Virus record (IMG/VR): IMGVR_UViG_3300042453_002802
Location: 1-26,100 of that record
Source: a virus
Length of the DNA: 26,100 nt
Direction: 5' to 3' (one strand)
Under the pieces are notes generated by a model. The model worked only from the letters and a program-made list of their open reading frames with translations, was not told the origin of the DNA and searched no databases. Position 1 is the stretch's first letter. Every line of letters starts with the position of its first letter. Made by a program: the position numbers and the translations under genes. Below, one piece after another: positions 20,023 through 26,100 of the stretch.

Positions 20023-20031
20023 GTCTATAAT
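20003..20031 (+). promoter_or_regulatory. Sigma70-like promoter whose -35 lies in the terminator loop
   Basis: TTGACT occupies six of the seven loop bases (20003-20008), the spacer of 17 covers the right arm and T-run, and a perfect TATAAT lies at 20026-20031. It serves the gene at 20053 and probably thyX. Confidence 0.72.
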
Positions 20032-20052
20032 TACTAGAGATTATGCATAATC

Positions 20053-20220
20053 ATGGACAGAGAACGACTCAAATTAATTGTAAGAAATCTGGAGTCACTT
20101 GTAGAATGTCTTAAATCAGAAATTTATTCTGATCCAGATTCTTATAAACAATCAAAACAACATGAAGACCACATCTCCGATTATGATGAGGTCTTTGATG
20201 ACGATGGATACCCCGACTGA
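20053..20220 (+). CDS. 55-aa acidic protein
   Basis: The ORF starts with MDRERLKLIVRNLESLVECLKSE, an amphipathic helix, and continues with a hydrophilic tail ending DYDEVFDDDGYPD. It sits 22 bases after the -10 of the preceding promoter with a very short leader and no clear Shine-Dalgarno. It is followed eight bases later by thyX with a good ribosome site (GAGG). No family. Confidence 0.58.
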   Translation: MDRERLKLIVRNLESLVECLKSEIYSDPDSYKQSKQHEDHISDYDEVFDDDGYPD

Positions 20221-20228
20221 GGAATTAA

Positions 20229-20861
20229 ATGACTGTACGACTTATTTCGATTACTCCCGATGCAGAAAAAACAATGGCGTATATTGCGCGAGTTTCTAAT
20301 CCTGCGAATCAAGACAACGAAAACTATGCCAAGTTGCTTGCTTATTGTATTAAGCATAATCATTGGTCTGTGTTTGAACAATCTTCTATGACTCTTGAGA
20401 TTGAAACGAATCGTGGTATCGCAGCCCAGATTCTTCGACACCGTTCGTTTACATTCCAGGAATTTTCGCAACGGTATGCTGATACTAATCTTTTAGGAGA
20501 TGAGATTCCACTTCCCGAACTTCGTCGTCAGGATACTAAGAATCGTCAAAACTCAATTGATGATCTTCCCGTAGATCTCAAGATTCATTTGTATGCAAAG
20601 ATTCAGGATCATTTTGACGCTGCCCAGGAACTCTACAAGGAACTTCTTGAGTCAGAGGTTGCGAAGGAGTGTGCTCGCTTTGTACTCCCCTTGGCGACCC
20701 CCACACGCATCTATATGACGGGTTCTTGCCGTTCTTGGATCCATTATATCAATCTGAGGTCTGCACATGGAACTCAAAAAGAACATATGGATATTGCTTT
20801 GGAATGTAAGAGAGTATTTACCGAACAATTCCCTTCAGTTGCAGAAGCTCTAGAGTGGTGA
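20229..20861 (+). CDS. thyX: Flavin-dependent thymidylate synthase
   Basis: This 210-aa protein has the ThyX signature RHRSFTFQEFSQRY (R70, H71, R72, with E78, S80 and R82), which binds dUMP and FAD. The C-terminal helices with YMTGSCRSWIHYINLRSAHGTQKEH complete the fold. It makes dTMP from dUMP with methylene-tetrahydrofolate, using FADH2 rather than the folate as reductant. ThyX is common in marine cyanophages and is normal in length. It is transcribed from the promoter at 20003 behind the 55-aa ORF, in the nucleotide/replication section. Confidence 0.95.
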   Translation: MTVRLISITPDAEKTMAYIARVSNPANQDNENYAKLLAYCIKHNHWSVFEQSSMTLEIETNRGIAAQILRHRSFTFQEFSQRYADTNLLGDEIPLPELRRQDTKNRQNSIDDLPVDLKIHLYAKIQDHFDAAQELYKELLESEVAKECARFVLPLATPTRIYMTGSCRSWIHYINLRSAHGTQKEHMDIALECKRVFTEQFPSVAEALEW

Positions 20862-20890
20862 TATATACCAATGCCCTTTGAGGAGGTAAC

Positions 20891-21070
20891 ATGTACTACC
20901 AAACACAGGCGGTATCGAAAGACAAAGCTTGGACTTCGTGTAAAATCGTAGAAACAACGCCAGAAAATTATATTGTTGAATATACTGAAGATGGGGAATT
21001 TAAAACTAAAGAAATCTCTCCAGAAGAACTTCAAAAACTTGATTACTCCGATCTTGAAATAAGTCAATAG
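20891..21070 (+). CDS. 59-aa protein of unknown function
   Basis: The ORF from ATG 20891 has a very good ribosome site (GAGGAGGTAAC) and ends at TAG 21068-21070, immediately before the first GT2 gene. MYYQTQAVSKDKAWTSCKIV and a YIVEYTEDGEFKTKEI beta-hairpin suggest a small beta-barrel-like fold (SH3- or Tudor-like shape by eye only). No family assigned. Confidence 0.6.
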   Translation: MYYQTQAVSKDKAWTSCKIVETTPENYIVEYTEDGEFKTKEISPEELQKLDYSDLEISQ

Positions 21071-21904
21071 ATGTCCGTTTCAATTATAACTGCATGTAGA
21101 AACAGAGTTAAACCACTGTCAATATCTTTAGCTTCATGGATTCAGTTTGATGAGGTTGATGAAATAATTATAACCGATTGGAATTCGAGTGAACCTATCA
21201 ATCATCTAACTCGGTTAAGTGAAAAAATAAAAATCATTCGTGTAAATAATGAACCTTATTTTAATCAACCTCAACCACTGAATCTAGCTGCATCTTTAGT
21301 TAAAAGTGAATATCTTCTAAAATTAGATAATGATCATATCCTGAATCCTTATTTTAATTTTTTTGACACTTATAAAATTAAAGAGGATTCATTTGTATCT
21401 GGATGCAATAATGGATGTTGGGGAATGGACGCCTATTTCTTGTATCCACTATGGGGTTTGTTATATGTAAAGACAGATACCTTCAAAAAACTTGGTGGAT
21501 ATAATGAGAATATGGGTAAGTATTATGCAGTAGAGGATGATGAATTGTCCGTAAGATTGATTTCTTACGGACTTAATCCAATATCTATTGACATACAAAA
21601 ATTCACTGCCTTACATATTGCACATACAGATAAAGACAGAGTGAAAAATTTTGAATCATTTGAAACTATTAATAATGTTTTAAGTGGAAATAAAAAGAAT
21701 ATTAATAACGACAAACTTTATAACCATATTGCAAAAGTTTGTAGAGGTAAAAATCACAATGATTATCCAATTGTTACTAAAGTATTGGATATGTTTAATA
21801 AACAATTTGATGGAAAAATCGACATTGATTGTTATTCCAAACCCATCTATAAATGGAACTTAACTCGACATACTTATCAAATATATGAAGCTGTGAAAGT
21901 ATGA
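21071..21904 (+). CDS. GT2-like (GT-A) glycosyltransferase, tandem copy 1
   Basis: The 277-aa protein begins SVSIITACRNRVKPLSISLASW, the nucleotide-sugar-binding start of GT-A enzymes, with the metal motif D86-N-D88 (KLDNDHI) and a later GGYNENMGKYYAVEDDELSVRL block that supplies the acidic catalytic region of GT2/galactosyltransferase-C-type domains. It starts one base after the 59-aa ORF and overlaps copy 2 by four bases. It lies between thyX and phoH, away from the GT25 cluster. Substrates unknown. Confidence 0.84.
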   Translation: MSVSIITACRNRVKPLSISLASWIQFDEVDEIIITDWNSSEPINHLTRLSEKIKIIRVNNEPYFNQPQPLNLAASLVKSEYLLKLDNDHILNPYFNFFDTYKIKEDSFVSGCNNGCWGMDAYFLYPLWGLLYVKTDTFKKLGGYNENMGKYYAVEDDELSVRLISYGLNPISIDIQKFTALHIAHTDKDRVKNFESFETINNVLSGNKKNINNDKLYNHIAKVCRGKNHNDYPIVTKVLDMFNKQFDGKIDIDCYSKPIYKWNLTRHTYQIYEAVKV

Positions 21905-22761
21905 CTGTATCAGTAATATCTGCATGTGGGAATAGAGGTAGGGCTTTATTAGTATCAATATCTTCATGGATTCAGTTCGATGAGATTGATGAAATTATTG
22001 TAACTGATTGGAGTTCTAGGGATCCTATAGATTATCTAACAGTATTAGATCCAAGAATTAAAGTTATTACTGTTCCAAATGAACCATACTTTAATCAACC
22101 GCAACCACTGAATCTAGCTGCATCTTTAGTTAAAAATAAATACATCTTAAAGTTGGATTCCGACACGATTATGAATCCATACTTTAATTTTTTTGATCAC
22201 CATAAGATAGACGATACATCATTTCTAACAGGCACTGATGAATCGTGGAATTTTTATGATGAAAAAGACCCCAACTCAAAAACTATTGATTATCAACAAT
22301 ACATGTATCTCAAGGCTCTTTGGGGTACGTTGTACATAACAAAAGAAAACTATTTAAAGGTTGGTGGATATAATGAGAATATGAATTACTATGCAGCTTG
22401 GGAAGATACTGAGATATATGAAAGGTTGTTACTTCTTGGATTAAAACATGTAGAAATTAAGTTTGACTTAAAAACTCTTTTTTCGCTCCCACATCCAGCA
22501 AAAAGAAGAGTAGAAAATTTTCAAGCATATGATGAAAATAAAAATATAGAAACTTCAATTAGAAATCATCTCAAAACGTACAATAATATTGAAGATGACA
22601 ATATTGTACATAGATTAATTCTTGAGAAACATAATAAAATTAACTTCAAAAAGTATAAACCAAATGAAAATGGTGGTTATTATGTTGAACCTGTGATAAA
22701 ATGGAATGTGGAACAAGTGTCTCCACAACACTATGTTGCTCAAAAAATACTCAATAAATAA
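21901..22761 (+). CDS. GT2-like (GT-A) glycosyltransferase, tandem copy 2
   Basis: This 286-aa paralogue of the previous gene starts TVSVISACGNRGRALLVSISSW, has D-S-D in KLDSDTI, and GGYNENMNYYAAWEDTEIYERL in place of the EDDE block. The block NEPYFNQPQPLNLAASLVK is identical in both proteins and nearly so in DNA, while the rest has diverged, so the duplication is fairly recent or conserved by gene conversion there. It carries an extra segment near residues 112-135 (YDEKDPNSKTIDYQQYMY). It starts at an ATGA overlap. Confidence 0.84.
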   Translation: MTVSVISACGNRGRALLVSISSWIQFDEIDEIIVTDWSSRDPIDYLTVLDPRIKVITVPNEPYFNQPQPLNLAASLVKNKYILKLDSDTIMNPYFNFFDHHKIDDTSFLTGTDESWNFYDEKDPNSKTIDYQQYMYLKALWGTLYITKENYLKVGGYNENMNYYAAWEDTEIYERLLLLGLKHVEIKFDLKTLFSLPHPAKRRVENFQAYDENKNIETSIRNHLKTYNNIEDDNIVHRLILEKHNKINFKKYKPNENGGYYVEPVIKWNVEQVSPQHYVAQKILNK

Positions 22762-22786
22762 ATCATAATTGAATTTCATTACTTAA

Positions 22787-23035
22787 ATGGCGACTTATCC
22801 TATTATAAACAAAATCACTGGCGAACAGAAAGAAGTGGAAATGAGTGTCCACGCCTGGTCTCAGTGGAAGCAAGATAATCCAGATTGGGATAGAGATTGG
22901 AGCGATCCATCTACTTGTCCTGGTTCGGGTGAAGTTGGCGAGTGGAAAGACAAACTCATCTCTAGAAATCCAGGCTGGAATGATGTTCTCACTAAAGCCG
23001 GTAAAGCACCTGGTTCTCGCGTAAAGAAAATCTAG
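22787..23035 (+). CDS. Small Trp-rich protein of unknown function
   Basis: The 82-aa protein begins MATYPIINKITGEQKEVEMSVHAW and has a Trp/Asp-rich centre (WKQDNPDWDRDWSDPSTCPG), then a helix and a basic end (APGSRVKKI). I recognise the form as a conserved cyanophage ORF found next to phoH, without a known role. The N-terminal YPxxxKxTGE resembles short zinc-ribbon-like beta hairpins, but it has no CxxC. One base separates it from phoH. Confidence 0.65.
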   Translation: MATYPIINKITGEQKEVEMSVHAWSQWKQDNPDWDRDWSDPSTCPGSGEVGEWKDKLISRNPGWNDVLTKAGKAPGSRVKKI

Positions 23036-23036
23036 T

Positions 23037-23801
23037 ATGCCAAGATCAAGAAAATCCTCTAACGGCAACAGCAACATCGGTATTGGTATGAGCGCAAAAC
23101 AGATGCGTCGCAAAAAACCAATCAATTCTGATTTGATGGTGGATATTTCCCCATTGACTGACAATCAAAAAATCTTTTTTGAAGAATATAAGAAGGGTAA
23201 AAATGTTTTTGCCTATGGTGCTGCAGGAACAGGAAAGACATTTGTTGGACTTTATCTTGCACTCAAAGATGTTCTCGATGAAAGAACTCCATATGATAAA
23301 GTTTACATTGTAAGATCTCTTGTATCTACAAGAGAGATTGGTTTCCTTCCTGGAGATCATGAGGACAAATCTTCCCTCTATCAGATTCCTTACAAGAACA
23401 TGTGTAAGTACATGTTTGAATTACCTTCTGATGCTGACTTTGAGATGCTTTACGGAAACCTTAAGGCTCAAGAAACTATTTCATTCTGGTCAACTAGTTT
23501 TATTCGTGGTACTACTCTCGACAATGCAATTATTCTTGTTGATGAAATGCAAAACTTGAATTTTCACGAATTAGATAGTATAATTACTCGTATTGGTGAA
23601 AATAGTAAGATCATATTTTGTGGTGATGCTACTCAATCTGATCTTGTTAAAACCCATGAAAAAAATGGGATTCTAGATTTTATGAAAATTATTCGTGCAA
23701 TGGAATATGATTTTTCCATGGTAGAATTTGGAGTTGATGATATTGTTCGTTCTGGACTTGTCAAAAACTATATTATTGCTAAATTGGCTTTAGGTATGTA
23801 A
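23037..23801 (+). CDS. phoH: PhoH-like P-loop ATPase
   Basis: The 254-aa protein carries a basic, Ser-rich N-terminal stretch, then FFEEYKKGKNVFAYGAAGTGKT with Walker A GAAGTGKT at 61-68, and Walker B in AIILVDEMQNL. ITRIGENSKIIFCGDATQSDL follows as the helicase-like motif. This matches phage PhoH. It is very common in marine phages, and its role (RNA handling or phosphate-stress response) is not settled. It lies in the replication section and overlaps the exonuclease start by one base. Confidence 0.93.
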   Translation: MPRSRKSSNGNSNIGIGMSAKQMRRKKPINSDLMVDISPLTDNQKIFFEEYKKGKNVFAYGAAGTGKTFVGLYLALKDVLDERTPYDKVYIVRSLVSTREIGFLPGDHEDKSSLYQIPYKNMCKYMFELPSDADFEMLYGNLKAQETISFWSTSFIRGTTLDNAIILVDEMQNLNFHELDSIITRIGENSKIIFCGDATQSDLVKTHEKNGILDFMKIIRAMEYDFSMVEFGVDDIVRSGLVKNYIIAKLALGM

Positions 23802-24487
23802 TGTTTGTTCATCTAGATTATTTGAAAGAAGAAGTTGACTTAGAAGCAGAAATGATTGAGGGTACGAGATTTTATCGTACCCCTTCTGGGAAGTTATATC
23901 CTTCTATTACTTCTGTCACTAGTTTTTATGGTAGACAGAAATTTATCGAGTGGCGTAAAAAAGTTGGTGAAGAAGAGGCCAATAAGATCACTAAGGTTGC
24001 AACTGATCGTGGAACCAAGTTTCATGATATTGTAGAAAAATATTTGTTGAATGAGGACATCAACACATATAATCCTTTACCTGTAACAAAGTTCCTCTTT
24101 CTTGCGGCAAAACCCTACTTAGATCGTATAAATAACATACATGCTTTAGAAAAGTCACTTTATAGTGACTACTTGGGACTCGCGGGTAGAGTTGACTGTA
24201 TCGCAGAGTACGAGGGAGAGCTCGCAGTTATTGACTTCAAAACTTCAAAGAAAATCAAACCTGAAGAATGGATTGAAAACTATTTTGTCCAGGAAACAGC
24301 ATATGCTTGCATGTATTATGAAATGACTGGTATTCCAGTTAAAAAATTGATCACTATTATGGTCGCTGACAATGGAGAATGCTTCGTCTATGAAAAACGC
24401 AACAAAGATCACTATATTAAACTTCTTACCAAGTACATCAGAGAGTTCGTTACTCACAAAACAGGAACCTATGCAGAACACAACTGA
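23801..24487 (+). CDS. PD-(D/E)XK exonuclease (MGME1/RecB-like)
   Basis: The 228-aa protein shows the RecB-family nuclease layout: H75 in RGTKFHDIVEKYL, D132 in GRVDCIAEY, D145-x-K147 in VIDFKTSKK, and Q164 with Y168 in VQETAYACMYY. This gives a single-strand DNA exonuclease of the MGME1/RecB-nuclease group, as found in T4-like cyanophages near phoH and gp33. It would trim DNA during recombination-dependent replication. The start overlaps the phoH stop by one base and the end overlaps gp33 by 17. A perfect hairpin lies in its first codons. Confidence 0.85.
   Translation: MFVHLDYLKEEVDLEAEMIEGTRFYRTPSGKLYPSITSVTSFYGRQKFIEWRKKVGEEEANKITKVATDRGTKFHDIVEKYLLNEDINTYNPLPVTKFLFLAAKPYLDRINNIHALEKSLYSDYLGLAGRVDCIAEYEGELAVIDFKTSKKIKPEEWIENYFVQETAYACMYYEMTGIPVKKLITIMVADNGECFVYEKRNKDHYIKLLTKYIREFVTHKTGTYAEHN
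23860..23882 (+). repeat. Perfect hairpin inside the exonuclease gene
   Basis: GGGTACGA (23860-23867) pairs fully with TCGTACCC (23875-23882) around a 7-base loop, codons 20-28 of the exonuclease. There is no T-run, so it is not a terminator. Confidence 0.5.
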
Positions 24488-24734
24488 GGAAGTAAATTCA
24501 CTTATTAAGGAAAAGTTTCTTTGTCAGTCCAAGTTTGCTCAGGATATTGAATATCTAGTCATGACTTCAAAAATTAATTATATTGAAGCTATTGTCACTT
24601 ATTGTGAAGAGAATGGAATAGAATTTGAATCCGTGTCTAAACTGATTTCAAAACCACTGAAAGAAAAACTTAAGAGTGAAGCTACACAACTTAACTTTTT
24701 AAAGAAAACTAGTCGTGCAAAATTGAGTTTTTGA
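24471..24734 (+). CDS. 33: Late promoter transcription accessory protein gp33
   Basis: I start this 87-aa protein at ATG 24471, overlapping the exonuclease. It is acidic to neutral and helical (VNSLIKEKFLCQSKFAQDIEYLVMTSKINYIEAIVTYCEENGIE) and ends in SRAKLSF, a basic/aromatic tail like the clamp-binding end of T4 gp33. Size is a little under T4 gp33 (112 aa). The order gp33, gp59, gp32 matches T4 exactly, which is the strongest evidence. In T4 gp33 links RNA polymerase to the sliding clamp at late promoters like the one at 1687. Confidence 0.78.
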   Translation: MQNTTEEVNSLIKEKFLCQSKFAQDIEYLVMTSKINYIEAIVTYCEENGIEFESVSKLISKPLKEKLKSEATQLNFLKKTSRAKLSF

Positions 24735-24737
24735 TTT

Positions 24738-25328
24738 ATGACGCCAATAGAGGTATACAAAACATACCTGGCATTCAAAAATCATTTCACTAAACCAAAC
24801 TACGATTACTTTCAATATTGCGGAAAATCTAGGGCTTCTAAAGAATCGTTCAACAAAAGAAAGGATCGTTACTTTTTTGAACGCATGTCTCGTCAGAAGT
24901 CCGATGATGAAATTCGTCAATATTTCTTGGCTAATTTTGTAGAATGCGATGATCCATCTAAACTTTGGATTGGTGAAATTATTGAGTCAGGTGAAAAAAA
25001 TTATTCAAACTGGTTGAAAAGATCACAAAGCCTCTTTTATCTCTTTAAGACAGAGGCTGAAGTTTTCCTACACAAAGAAACCTTTGATTCGATGTTTGAA
25101 ATTAAAGGTTCTTCTCATCCAGAAATTCTTAAGAAGTATTTACAAAACGCTGTATCCATAGAGACCTTTGTGATCATGGATATGATTCTAAATTTTACTA
25201 AGAAATTTGATAAAAAACTTATGGATCCAGTGTGGGAATCCGTCAGTTTGCGTATTAAAAAATACAGATCTTTCCTAAATATTGATAAGGAAAAGTACAC
25301 ACAAACATTAAAGGAGATCGTATTGTGA
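24738..25328 (+). CDS. 59: gp41 helicase loader gp59
   Basis: The 196-aa protein matches the T4 gp59 N-terminal pattern: NYDYFQYCGKSRASKESFNKRKDRYFFERMSR, followed by the helical remainder typical of the family. T4 gp59 (217 aa) is slightly longer. It binds fork DNA and gp32 and loads the gp41 helicase, and the gp32 gene follows soon after. The start lies three bases after the gp33 stop. The end overlaps the GTG start of the next ORF by four bases. Confidence 0.9.
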   Translation: MTPIEVYKTYLAFKNHFTKPNYDYFQYCGKSRASKESFNKRKDRYFFERMSRQKSDDEIRQYFLANFVECDDPSKLWIGEIIESGEKNYSNWLKRSQSLFYLFKTEAEVFLHKETFDSMFEIKGSSHPEILKKYLQNAVSIETFVIMDMILNFTKKFDKKLMDPVWESVSLRIKKYRSFLNIDKEKYTQTLKEIVL

Positions 25329-25654
25329 GTGGATTCTTTCAATCCGAAATTGTAAGGGAATCCATCAAAGAGATGGAAGAACTTCAACAAAAAATTATTC
25401 AAGATACCTTCAAAGCTCCCCTAATGAGTAAGGAAGAGAAGAAGGAACATGTTGAACTCATGAGAACTTTTCTAGAGAAACAGAAGAATTTATACTTCCG
25501 TCTCTCTTTATCTGATGACCCAGAAGCACTTGAAATGAAAGAAAGAATTCAAGATGCTGCAAAATTCTTGGGATTTGATGGAAACAATGTTAATGAATTA
25601 TTCACAGAGATGGAAAACACTCTGACACGCCTAGATAAAATCGCAGATATGTAA
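25325..25654 (+). CDS. DUF1825-type protein
   Basis: This 109-aa ORF starts with GTG 25325 inside the end of gp59, with AAAGGAG before it. The pattern MSGFFQSEIVRESIKEMEELQQKII, then LMRTFLEKQKNLYFRLSLSDDPEALEMKERI and a TRLDKIADM end matches DUF1825, a short all-helical family also encoded by cyanobacterial hosts. The biochemical role is unknown. Being between gp59 and gp32, it is likely expressed with the replication genes. A host origin is plausible but not shown by this window. Confidence 0.75.
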   Translation: MSGFFQSEIVRESIKEMEELQQKIIQDTFKAPLMSKEEKKEHVELMRTFLEKQKNLYFRLSLSDDPEALEMKERIQDAAKFLGFDGNNVNELFTEMENTLTRLDKIADM

Positions 25655-25655
25655 G

Positions 25656-25925
25656 ATGTCTTACCACTACAAAATCACCTCTCAATATTGTTATCACGAA
25701 GGTGAAATTGTAGATATGTATTTTATTAATGGAATACCATTTACCTTTGATGATATTCCATTAATTATGCAAGATGATCCATATGTTCAAATAGAGGCTC
25801 AAAATAATTACGAGTACACTGCTGAGGATATGTATCGTTGGTCAAATTATTTGGTTGACGAAATGTGTCACCCATTGTTATTTGAAGTTGAGATAGAAAA
25901 TCCAGAGGAAATGCCAAAAGATTGA
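25656..25925 (+). CDS. Small acidic protein of unknown function
   Basis: The 89-aa product begins MSYHYKITSQYCYHEGEIVDMYF and is rich in Tyr, Asp, Glu and Ile (INGIPFTFDDIPLIMQDDPYVQ, then YTAEDMYRWSNYLVDEMCHPL). It has a mixed alpha/beta look. It starts one base after the previous stop and is the last gene before the gp32 promoter. No family is recognised. Confidence 0.6.
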   Translation: MSYHYKITSQYCYHEGEIVDMYFINGIPFTFDDIPLIMQDDPYVQIEAQNNYEYTAEDMYRWSNYLVDEMCHPLLFEVEIENPEEMPKD

Positions 25926-25938
25926 TCAAAACTCGGGC

Positions 25939-25967
25939 TTGACAACCCTTCTGCCGTCAGGTAAGAT
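25939..25967 (+). promoter_or_regulatory. Sigma70-like promoter for gp32
   Basis: TTGACA (25939-25944), a 17-base spacer and TAAGAT (25962-25967), with an expected start about 25974 and a leader of near 38 bases ending in CGGAG before the gp32 ATG. This fits high early expression of the single-strand binding protein. Confidence 0.7.
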
Positions 25968-26011
25968 AAAGTAGTCCCAAAGGCCAAATACACTCAATAC
26001 GGAGAATACAA

Positions 26012-26100
26012 ATGTCTTTTGCTGATCTTAAGAAACAGTCTCGTGCTGGTTCACTGACTGAAAAACTGATCAAACAAGTCGAAAAACTGAATAGTGGAGA
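26012..26100 (+). CDS. 32: Single-stranded DNA-binding protein gp32 (N-terminal part)
   Basis: The ORF starts at ATG 26012 with CGGAG nine bases upstream and runs off the window after 29 codons. MSFADLKKQSRAGSLTEKLIK and a following VEKLNSG match the N-terminal cooperative-binding (B) region of cyanophage gp32, in which Lys/Arg/Ser-rich residues contact neighbouring subunits. The order after gp33 and gp59 is that of T4. It coats single-stranded DNA at the fork and directs gp59. The core OB-fold lies outside the window. Confidence 0.87.
   Translation, partial: MSFADLKKQSRAGSLTEKLIKQVEKLNSG

Noticed and set aside
22763-23164. 133-codon open frame on the minus strand across the 82-aa gene and the start of phoH
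   Set aside because: It is antisense to two well-supported genes, has no recognisable motif, and every other gene is on the + strand.
1-26100. CRISPR array, insertion sequence or attachment site
   Set aside because: No regularly spaced direct repeats, transposase motifs or terminal inverted repeats were seen; the only notable repeats are gene paralogues and the leader boxes.

Overview
The window looks like part of the genome of a T4-like myovirus infecting marine Synechococcus or Prochlorococcus. The tail of the window carries gp33, gp59 and the start of gp32 in the same order as T4. Around them sit typical cyanophage genes: phoH, thyX, speD, a glutaredoxin, an MGME1-like exonuclease, a DUF1825-type protein, and a dense set of short uncharacterised ORFs of cyanophage type. 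The DNA is AT-rich. Every supported gene is on the + strand, genes overlap or nearly touch, and no gene-free stretch exceeds 300 bases. I see no tRNA, rRNA, CRISPR array, transposon or photosystem gene.

Layout. (1) 1-3640, virion-related region: the end of an unknown gene, an RmlB-like sugar-nucleotide dehydratase, small ORFs, then two paralogous tail-fibre-type proteins, each with a T4-type late promoter (TATAAATA or GATAAATA), and two more small proteins. (2) 3661-11749, a translationally coupled biosynthetic and glycosylation cluster: a tandem 2OG-Fe(II) oxygenase, three GT25-like glycosyltransferases, a compact DegT-type aminotransferase, a second 2OG-type oxygenase, a glycine-amidinotransferase-like enzyme, a fourth GT25-like gene and a NodU/TobZ-type carbamoyltransferase. 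Successive genes overlap by 1 to 17 bases. (3) About 11755-18922, an accessory and early region of small ORFs with an HNH nuclease, glutaredoxin, a DUF6433-like protein with a lysine-rich tail, SpeD and a second epimerase; several sigma70-like promoters with 17-base spacers sit here. (4) 18945-20220, a regulatory island: a strong promoter with a palindromic -10, a glutamine-riboswitch-like leader (glnA/Downstream-peptide class), a 51-aa ORF, a run of four touching micro-ORFs of which two carry YRG (DUF4278-like) motifs, then an intrinsic terminator whose loop holds the -35 of the next promoter. (5) 20229-26100, nucleotide metabolism and replication: thyX, two tandem GT2-like glycosyltransferases inserted before phoH, the exonuclease, gp33, gp59, a DUF1825-type protein and gp32.

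How it fits together. The early and replication genes would be read by host-type RNA polymerase from the TTGACx-17-TAnnnT promoters. Structural genes, and by read-through the glycan cluster, would be read late with gp33 and a gp55-type factor. The glycan cluster holds enough enzyme types to make and attach an unusual sugar (dehydration, amination, amidination, carbamoylation, transfer) and to hydroxylate an acceptor. Its place right after the tail-fibre genes suggests decoration of fibres, or of host surface glycan. That role is inferred. The riboswitch-like leader suggests that some phage micro-proteins respond to host nitrogen status.
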